Of a stretch of DNA of 8,850 nt, positions 1-4,801 are shown piece after piece. The DNA comes from Victivallales bacterium (lineage in GTDB: Bacteria > Verrucomicrobiota > Lentisphaeria > Oligosphaerales > Oligosphaeraceae), in assembly GCA_017964325.1 (NCBI GenBank), contig JAGCSE010000287.1, forward strand, positions 1-8,850, read 5' to 3'. Every line of letters begins with the position of its first letter. The stretch's first letter is position 1. Under the pieces are notes generated by a model. It did no database searches. It was not told the DNA's origin and worked only from the letters and a program-made list of their open reading frames with translations. A program made the position numbers and the translations under genes.

Positions 1-66
1 CCCTACACGCTCCGTTCGTTCAAACTCGGAGCACCAATCAAACCCACCATCACCATCCGTCAATAA
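1..66 (+). CDS. C-terminal end of an unknown upstream gene (partial)
   Basis: Frame 1 is open from the window edge and ends at TAA (64-66), giving 21 residues that begin PYTLRSFKLG and end TITIRQ. The alternation of hydrophobic and polar residues suggests terminal beta strands, as at the end of a beta-sandwich domain. The stop lies 9 bases before the GH4 start, the spacing expected inside an operon, so this is probably the gene preceding the glycosidase. The piece is too short to assign a family, and a chance open frame cannot be excluded. Confidence 0.5.
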   Translation, partial: PYTLRSFKLGAPIKPTITIRQ

Positions 67-75
67 GGGAACATC

Positions 76-1479
76 ATGAAAGTAGCCATTATCGGCGCAG
101 GAAGCCTCGTCTTCTGCAAGACGCTTATTCTCGACATCATCCAGATCCCCGGCATCGGGCAGGTTGATTTCTCCCTCATGGCCCCGACGACGCGCCATAC
201 ATCATGCGTCAAAGCATTCATTGACAAAGTGTTGGCGGCGAATCCGCTGCCCGTCACGGTATCCGTTACGACGGATCGTCGTGAAGCGTTGAAAGGCGCG
301 GACTATGTCATCTGCACATTCAAAATTGGTGGCCTTCGCGCATACGAAGCCGACGTCGATATTCCGCTCAAATACGGTGTGGATCAATGCATTGGCGACA
401 CACTTTCGCCCGGCGGCATCTTCCGCACGCTGCGCACGCTGCCCGTCATGCGGGATGTGGCGCAGGACATGCGCGAATTCTGCCCTAACGCTTTGATGCT
501 CAACTATGTCAATCCCATGGCGACTATGTGCTGGGCCGTCGCGGACAGCGGCATTAAAGTCGTCGGCCTCTGCCACGGCGTCCAGACAACGCTTGACCTG
601 CTGGCGGGCTACGCGGGCGTTCCGAAGGAGGAGATCGACTACATTTGCGCGGGCATCAACCACATGGCGTGGTTCATCAAGCTCGAGCTTCATGGAAAAG
701 ACCTCTATCCCATTCTGCGCGAACGCATTGAGAGGCCTGAATACTACGCCAACGAAAAGGTCCGCGGCGAAATCTTCCGCCAATTCGGTTATTTCATGAC
801 GGAATCGACGGGCCATCTCTCCGAATACCTCCCCTATTTCCGCAAGAACCAGCACGGCATGGACTGGTATTGCGACGAACCGGATTTCGGCGGCGAAACG
901 GCCGCCTGCCTCAAATGGACGCGCATTCTCGAAACTAAATACGCGAATGCAGACTATTTTGAAAAGGAACCCATCGAACTGCCGCCGCGCAGCGTCGAAT
1001 ACTGCTCCTACATCATCGAAGCGTTGGAATGCAACCGCATGTTCCGTTTCAACGGCAACATCCGCAACAACGGCCTCATCGCCAACCTGCCCGCCGACTG
1101 CATCTCCGAAGTGCCGATTTTCGCAGACGGCGCAGGCCTCCATCCGACCTACGTCGGCAACCTGCCATCGCAGCTTGCCGCGCTGAACAACAGCAACATC
1201 TCCGTCCAGCGGCTTTCCGTCGAAGCCGCCCTCAGCGGCGATCCGGAAGCCGTCGTCTGGGCATGCGCTCTCGATCCGCTCACAGCCGCCCGCCTCACGC
1301 CAGACGAAATCCGCGCCATGGCGACGGAGATGATGCAGGCCCAGCAGGAATGGCTGCCGCAATTCAACGGCCGCCTCCCGCGCCCCACGCCACGCATCGT
1401 CGTCACAAAAGACACGAGACGCGTCCACGTCCCCATCGATCCCGCTCTCGCCATCAACGCACGGCTCGGCAAACTATAG
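76..1479 (+). CDS. GH4 family alpha-glycosidase, MelA (alpha-galactosidase)-like, NAD+/divalent-metal dependent
   Basis: A 467-residue cytoplasmic enzyme of glycoside hydrolase family 4. This family cleaves alpha-glycosides by an oxidation-elimination mechanism using NAD+ and Mn2+. Visible landmarks: the Rossmann glycine motif GAGS (residues 7-10), GDTLSPGGIFR (108-117), LNYVNPM (142-148), GLCHGVQ (164-170) with the metal-ligand Cys166, GINHMAWF (193-200) with the second ligand His196, FGYFMTESTGHLSEY (237-251), and GNIRNNGLIANLP (327-339). The order and spacing follow E. coli MelA as I remember it, and the length is close to the 451 residues of MelA, with a proline-rich tail of about 35 residues. 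The ATG follows AAGGGAA (65-71) and begins directly with the Rossmann strand, so the start is firm. The exact sugar is uncertain: the signature is CHG, whereas classical alpha-galactosidases have CHS. Residues 34-40 (LMAPTTR) replace the usual LMDxDxxR and look like a compensated frameshift (see findings). No signal peptide is seen. It is probably co-transcribed with the ceramidase-like gene 46 bases downstream. Confidence 0.9.
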   Translation: MKVAIIGAGSLVFCKTLILDIIQIPGIGQVDFSLMAPTTRHTSCVKAFIDKVLAANPLPVTVSVTTDRREALKGADYVICTFKIGGLRAYEADVDIPLKYGVDQCIGDTLSPGGIFRTLRTLPVMRDVAQDMREFCPNALMLNYVNPMATMCWAVADSGIKVVGLCHGVQTTLDLLAGYAGVPKEEIDYICAGINHMAWFIKLELHGKDLYPILRERIERPEYYANEKVRGEIFRQFGYFMTESTGHLSEYLPYFRKNQHGMDWYCDEPDFGGETAACLKWTRILETKYANADYFEKEPIELPPRSVEYCSYIIEALECNRMFRFNGNIRNNGLIANLPADCISEVPIFADGAGLHPTYVGNLPSQLAALNNSNISVQRLSVEAALSGDPEAVVWACALDPLTAARLTPDEIRAMATEMMQAQQEWLPQFNGRLPRPTPRIVVTKDTRRVHVPIDPALAINARLGKL

Positions 1480-1484
1480 TCACA

Positions 1485-1516
1485 CTAACCACCAACCACT
1501 AACCACTAACCACTAA
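1485..1516 (+). repeat. 7-bp tandem repeat (CTAACCA) in the GH4/ceramidase-like gap
   Basis: Four and a half consecutive heptamers: CTAACCA, CCAACCA, CTAACCA, CTAACCA, then CTAA merging into an A run (1513-1520). They fill most of the 46-base gap between the GH4 stop and the next ATG at 1526. No purine-rich Shine-Dalgarno site is visible between the repeat and that ATG. Copy-number change would alter the leader of the downstream gene. Confidence 0.8.
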
Positions 1517-1525
1517 AAAATCATC

Positions 1526-2851
1526 ATGTTCAACATCGGTTACGCACAGGAAATCATCACGCCGCCTACCGGCGTCAGTCTCGCAGGTTATTTCAATAAA
1601 CGCCCCAACGAAGGCATGTACGACGATCTCTACGTCAAGGTCATCGTCATCGAATGCAACGGCAAGACCTTCGGATTCATGGCCTTCGATCTTTGCAGCA
1701 TCCATAAGCTCATCTTCGAAGAGCTCCAAAAGCGCATCACGGAAAAGTTTGGCGCAGAGCTCCACGACAGCCTCATCCTCTCCGCCACGCACACCCACAC
1801 GGGCTCGCAATTCGTCAGCAACGCCGATGACTGGGACGAACGGACGAAATACGCCTTCGACGAAACGATCGACGCCGCCATGCGCGCCCTCACCCGCGCC
1901 ATGATGAACCGTCTGCCCGGCTCGCTGGAGGTCGGCACCGTCTATAACAACCCCTACGGCTTCGTCCGCCGCTACTGGATGAAAGACGGCACGCTGCTGA
2001 CCAATCCAGGCTGGGGCAATCCGAACATCGACAAGCCGGAATGCGATTTCGACCGCACCATCGGCATCCTGAAAGTCATCCAAGGTGGTCGCATCGCCGC
2101 CCTGCTCTGCAACATCGCCAACCACGGCGACACGATCGGCGGCAACATCGTCTCCGCAGACTGGCCCGGCCGTTTCGCGCAGGAAATCCAGCATGCCCTC
2201 AAGGCCAGCATTCCCGTGCTCGTCGTCGATGACGCCTCCGGCAACATCAACCATTTCGATTTCCGCCAGAAAATCAACCAGACGCGTTATGAAGAGGCGG
2301 TCAGAATCGGCCGCGGCTATGCCGCCATCGTGCTGGAAGCCCTTGATTCGCTGGAACCTGTGACGGCGGAATCCGTCACAGTCAAGAACGGCACCGTCGT
2401 CATCCCGCATCGGCAGATTTCCGACGAAGAGCTTGCCGAAGCCAAACACACGCTCGCCACCGTGCCCGACATTCCGAAGGAAGGCGATTTCGAAAGCCAG
2501 GACCTCGCCAACAAGGTTCCCGCCGCACTTCGCCATTTCGCGCAACGTGTCATTGATTGCCGCGAAAAGAGCACGCCGTCCCATTCGGGCCGCATCACGG
2601 CCATCGAACTCGGCGACCAACTGGCCTTCGTGACGATTCCTGGCGAACCTTTCAACGGCATTTCGCAGGCCATCAAGGCGGCCAGCCCATTTAAATACAC
2701 GTTTGTCATCGAACTGTCGCAGTCGGTCTCGAACTATGTTCCGATGCCCGAATGCTTCCCGCGCGGCGGCTATGAAGTGCAGGCGGGCGTCAACACATGC
2801 GCGCCCAACGCCGCCACGGAAATCATCAACGCCGTCATCAAGAACATGTAA
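1526..2851 (+). CDS. Neutral/alkaline ceramidase-like metal-dependent hydrolase
   Basis: A 441-residue protein resembling the N-terminal catalytic domain of neutral/alkaline non-lysosomal ceramidases (Ceramidase_alk family). The start MFNIGYAQEIITPPTG matches the family's opening 'IGxAxxxITPP' pattern, so the ATG at 1526 is well supported although no Shine-Dalgarno site is visible. Candidate zinc ligands: the HTHTG loop (residues 89-93), His200 in IANHGD, Glu374 in PGEPF, and a tyrosine in NYVPMPECFPRGGY (Tyr404 or Tyr416). This is the His, His, Glu, Tyr order known for bacterial ceramidase. It differs from true ceramidases in three ways: it is much shorter (about 670 residues in Pseudomonas), it has no signal peptide, and the segment that carries the nucleophile in GDxSPN reads GNINHF (239-244) here. 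It is therefore probably a cytoplasmic hydrolase of unknown substrate, perhaps an amide or acyl group on a sugar, given the adjacent glycosidase. Transcription likely ends at the hairpin at 2870-2905. The last 89 bases are duplicated at 4595-4683. Confidence 0.8.
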   Translation: MFNIGYAQEIITPPTGVSLAGYFNKRPNEGMYDDLYVKVIVIECNGKTFGFMAFDLCSIHKLIFEELQKRITEKFGAELHDSLILSATHTHTGSQFVSNADDWDERTKYAFDETIDAAMRALTRAMMNRLPGSLEVGTVYNNPYGFVRRYWMKDGTLLTNPGWGNPNIDKPECDFDRTIGILKVIQGGRIAALLCNIANHGDTIGGNIVSADWPGRFAQEIQHALKASIPVLVVDDASGNINHFDFRQKINQTRYEEAVRIGRGYAAIVLEALDSLEPVTAESVTVKNGTVVIPHRQISDEELAEAKHTLATVPDIPKEGDFESQDLANKVPAALRHFAQRVIDCREKSTPSHSGRITAIELGDQLAFVTIPGEPFNGISQAIKAASPFKYTFVIELSQSVSNYVPMPECFPRGGYEVQAGVNTCAPNAATEIINAVIKNM

Positions 2852-2898
2852 AGCGACAGAACAAAATTTCCCCTATTCTGCATTTTACAGATTAGGGG
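2763..2898 (+). repeat. Left copy of a 136-bp direct repeat (ceramidase-like 3' end plus hairpin)
   Basis: This segment covers the last 29 codons and stop of the ceramidase-like gene, the 18-base spacer and the first palindrome. It recurs at 4595-4730, an offset of 1832, with 6 mismatches counted by eye over 136 positions. The right copy has no gene body in front of it, so this left copy belongs to the functional gene. Confidence 0.9.
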
Positions 2899-2905
2899 AT
2901 TTTTT
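2870..2905 (+). terminator. Hairpin plus T tract, likely terminator of the GH4/ceramidase-like operon
   Basis: First copy of the 29-nt palindrome (2870-2898). The arms CCCCTATTCTG... and ...CAGATTAGGGG pair with one T/T mismatch and one further mismatch at base 2887, around a short T-rich loop. Six T follow at 2900-2905. It starts 18 bases after the ceramidase-like stop codon. This is the only one of the five copies followed on the + strand by a T tract, so it has the form of a rho-independent terminator. Confidence 0.7.
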
Positions 2906-2949
2906 ATCTGTCTTGAGATTATCCTCCAAGAATTAAGAATAATTATTTC

Positions 2950-2975
2950 GTTGACCCAATCATGATTGGGTCAAC
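2950..2975. other. Perfect 26-bp palindrome abutting the ATPase stop codon
   Basis: GTTGACCCAATCA is followed directly by its exact reverse complement, so an 11-bp stem with a CATG loop can form in RNA from either strand. It lies immediately downstream of the TAA (2976-2978 on the - strand) of the ATPase gene, where a terminator is expected. The - strand sequence after it is AT-rich but has no clean T tract. It is probably a transcript 3' end or bidirectional terminator, or less likely a dyad protein-binding site. Confidence 0.6.
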
Positions 2976-4421
2976 TTAAAAACTCAACTCAAATAAGCTT
3001 CTAAATGGTATGATGGCATCGAAATACCCATCCGTCGCCACAAGGGGTGAAAGATGGCCGTCATAGACCAGAGCGGTACGGATTGATACACCATCCCGCC
3101 GCGACAATGCTCTAACTTTCGTGTCAACTTCGTCAATCACCTCGCGTCCAATTTCCTTGCGCCGTTTGATTTCCACAATGCAAATGGAACGTCTGGTCTG
3201 GATGAGAAGGTCGATCTGGCATCCTTTTCTGCCACGCGGTCCTTTGGAGGCTTTCCGCAAATACGGTGCGGCGGAGGTGATGATCGTCCCCTTGAGGTTG
3301 AGCGCAGGAATCAGTTCACGGTAGTTGTTAATCACAAGATTCTCGAAGGCAAGCCCCATGACCGTATCAATGCCATCAAGAGCTTCCAATGTCACCAAAT
3401 CAAACGTTCCTGCGTCTATAATAACTTTCATTGGCTCTATATATTTTAGATAGAAGCGCGAATAGTTGTCCTTCAAACGATATCGTATCTCACGCACGTT
3501 CTTTCCAGTTTCCGGATTCAGGCAGACATCGGCCGACACAAGTCCTGCCTCCACCAATCTATCCAGAACAGAGGAAATGCGGCCACCTTTTCCTTGTTCT
3601 AGCTCCTGTGCGATTTCCGTTCCTGTTCTGGAACCGTCGGCAAGTGCCCGCAAGATGCTCCCAGAAAAGTTCTGCTCATTGGTGATCACATCGCGGAACA
3701 TCTCGTCGAAATCCGTCCGCAAAACACTATTCGGACGGAAGCACAGACGGCGTATGTTTTCTTCGGCTGAAAGCGATGGATCTATCTCCTCAAGGTACCG
3801 CGGGATGCCGCCCGTCACCGACAGCACATCAATGATTTCACGTGAGTCGATACGCGAAGCGGCCTTGCCCCAGAACTTTACGCAATCTATAAGCGGAAGT
3901 TCCTTGACGACAATATCCAACGAACGACGTCCCATATAGGCACCGCTGTCGATGATGTTGTCGCGCAACCAACTCGACACGCTGCCACACAGGACAAGAA
4001 TCAATCGGTCATGTTTTTTGAAAAGATTGTCCCAGGCGATTTTCAAGTCATCGGCAAAGCATTTGTCATAATGCGCCAGCCATGAGACTTCATCCAGCAG
4101 GACCACGGTGTTTTCATCATCATGGATCTGTGAGTTCAGCCGACGGAAGGCATCCATCCAGTTGGAAGGAGGAGTGGTCTCCGCCTCTGTCTGATTGGAC
4201 AACTGCTGTGCAAATGTCATCAACTCATCTTCATTCGTCAAACTTTGCTGAGGACGACGCCCTTCAATTTTGATGAATCTGCATCCGGAATGCCTTGCAA
4301 AGACTTCGATGAGCGTGCTTTTGCCAATGCGACGACGCCCTCTGCACGTCACCAATGACGCCGTGCGTTTGCGCAAAAGCTCTTCCAACTGTCCAATCTG
4401 TTCCTCTCTACCGAAAAACAT
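2976..4421 (-). CDS. AAA-family ATPase with winged helix and DUF234/PD-(D/E)XK-like C-terminal domain
   Basis: A 481-residue ATP-binding protein of the archaeal-ATPase/DUF234 type, a family whose biochemical role is largely unknown. Order of parts: FFGREEQIGQLEELL start typical of the family (2-16), P-loop GRRRIGKST (28-36), Walker B VVLLDEVSW (106-114), sensor region LVLCGSVSSW (142-151), MGRR with a possible arginine finger (163-166), TGGIPRYL (203-210), a winged-helix region (about 253-317), then a nuclease-like fold with Glu360 (AFENLV), Asp403 (QIDLLI) and Glu417/Lys419 (VEIK). The last set resembles a PD-(D/E)XK core, so DNA binding or cleavage is possible, though many relatives may be inactive. 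The ATG is preceded by AAGGAAG (4427-4433, - strand) with a 5-base spacer. The gene is alone on its strand within the repeat-bounded segment, with a more A+T-rich composition than its neighbours, which suggests acquisition. Confidence 0.85.
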   Translation of the reverse strand: MFFGREEQIGQLEELLRKRTASLVTCRGRRRIGKSTLIEVFARHSGCRFIKIEGRRPQQSLTNEDELMTFAQQLSNQTEAETTPPSNWMDAFRRLNSQIHDDENTVVLLDEVSWLAHYDKCFADDLKIAWDNLFKKHDRLILVLCGSVSSWLRDNIIDSGAYMGRRSLDIVVKELPLIDCVKFWGKAASRIDSREIIDVLSVTGGIPRYLEEIDPSLSAEENIRRLCFRPNSVLRTDFDEMFRDVITNEQNFSGSILRALADGSRTGTEIAQELEQGKGGRISSVLDRLVEAGLVSADVCLNPETGKNVREIRYRLKDNYSRFYLKYIEPMKVIIDAGTFDLVTLEALDGIDTVMGLAFENLVINNYRELIPALNLKGTIITSAAPYLRKASKGPRGRKGCQIDLLIQTRRSICIVEIKRRKEIGREVIDEVDTKVRALSRRDGVSIRTALVYDGHLSPLVATDGYFDAIIPFRSLFELSF

Positions 4422-4426
4422 AGAAT

Positions 4427-4433
4427 CTTCCTT
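4427..4433 (-). promoter_or_regulatory. Ribosome binding site of the ATPase gene
   Basis: On the - strand AAGGAAG stands 5 bases before the ATG at 4421-4419, fixing the start. The sequence upstream (4434-4470) is AT-rich and probably holds the promoter, but no convincing pair of -35 and -10 boxes could be chosen. Confidence 0.7.
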
Positions 4434-4470
4434 GTATCATAGATTCACATAATGCCTTATTACATGTTTT

Positions 4471-4560
4471 CCCCTATCCTGCATTTTGCAGATTAGGGGA
4501 AATGAATTTTACCCAGAGAAATCCTTCCCCTATTCTGCATTTTGCAATTTAGGGGAAATC
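4471..4560. repeat. Palindrome dimer A (two 29-nt hairpins, 56-bp period)
   Basis: Hairpins at 4471-4499 and 4527-4555 are separated by a 27-base linker (4500-4526) that begins AAATGAATTTTACCC. The whole 90 bases recur at 4702-4791 with 3 differences. The 4527 copy has two changes in its right arm that weaken the stem. With dimer B and the copy at 2870 this makes five copies of a REP/BIME-like element in the window. Confidence 0.9.
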
Positions 4561-4594
4561 ATGATTACTGTAACCATTCTTGAATGATTGTCAA

Positions 4595-4683
4595 GCGGTG
4601 GCTATGAAATGCAGGCGGGCATCAACATATACGCGCCCAACGCCGCCACGGAAATCATCAACGCCGTCATCAAGAACATGTAA
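4595..4683 (+). pseudogene. Orphan 3' fragment of the ceramidase-like gene
   Basis: The fragment reads SGGYEMQAGINIYAPNAATEI and onward to the stop TAA at 4681-4683, matching the last 29 codons of the intact gene at 1526-2851. An in-frame TGA at 4583-4585 lies just before it, and no promoter, start or gene body is attached. Five base differences from the intact copy lie in this stretch. In every one this copy has A or T where the intact gene has G or C, and four change an amino acid (V to M, V to I, T to I, C to Y), as expected for unselected DNA. Homology continues past the stop into the following hairpin (to 4730). Confidence 0.85.
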
Positions 4684-4701
4684 AGCGACAGAACAAAATT
4701 T

Positions 4702-4791
4702 CCCCTATTCTGCATTTTGCAGATTAGGGGAAATGAATTTTACCCAGAGAAATCCTTCCCCTATTCTGCATTTTGCAGATTAGGGGAAATC
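4702..4791. repeat. Palindrome dimer B (two 29-nt hairpins, 56-bp period)
   Basis: Hairpins at 4702-4730 and 4758-4786 (identical 29-mers) are joined by a 27-base linker (4731-4757) identical to that of dimer A. Each has arms CCCCTATTCTGCA and TGCAGATTAGGGG around a TTT loop with one T/T mismatch. The second hairpin ends 15 bases from the stop codon of the large - strand gene (4802-4804), so the array sits between the 3' ends facing each other and may act as a terminator or mRNA-stabilising structure. No T tract follows on the - strand. Confidence 0.9.
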
Positions 4792-4801
4792 GCTATGTCA
4801 T

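Larger units (their letters stand above)
2867..4500. mobile_element. Putative hairpin-flanked ATPase cassette (insertion within a palindromic repeat)
   Basis: A direct repeat of 33 bases (TTT + 29-nt palindrome + A; 2867-2899 and 4468-4500, two mismatches) flanks about 1.57 kb holding a single - strand ATPase gene. The left flank of the first palindrome matches the left flank of the intact palindrome at 4702. The right flank of the second palindrome matches the right flank of that same copy. This is the pattern left when a segment enters a palindrome and duplicates it. The enclosed DNA is visibly more A+T-rich than the flanking genes. No transposase, integrase or terminal inverted repeats are seen, so the movement mechanism is unknown and recombination between palindromes is an alternative. 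Confidence 0.4.

Noticed and set aside
202..1428. 408-residue open frame on the - strand across the GH4 gene
   Set aside because: It is antisense to a clear GH4 gene in a GC-rich region, its translation is low in recognisable motifs, and it is a codon-bias shadow. The same applies to the 373-residue - strand frame at 1499-2620.
4434..4470. Sigma-70 promoter for the ATPase gene (TATGAT at 4441-4436, - strand)
   Set aside because: A start site implied by that box would fall on the ribosome binding site, and no reasonable -35 box lies 16-18 bases upstream.
2867..4500. Integron gene cassette with attC sites
   Set aside because: The hairpins are only 29 nt, lack the GTTRRRY-type core sites at their ends, and no integron integrase is visible. 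The resemblance is only gene plus palindrome.
2867..4730. Classical insertion sequence
   Set aside because: No transposase is encoded and no terminal inverted repeats were found at the inner ends (2900 and 4467). Only flanking direct repeats are seen.
4580..4783. 67-residue + strand frame across the repeat region
   Set aside because: It reads through the orphan gene fragment in the wrong frame and then through the hairpins. The fragment's true frame ends at 4683.
4471..4791. CRISPR array (29-nt repeats about 27 bases apart)
   Set aside because: The spacer-like linkers in the two pairs are identical, there are only two repeats per block, a gene fragment separates the blocks, and no cas genes are present. 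This is a tandem palindromic repeat.
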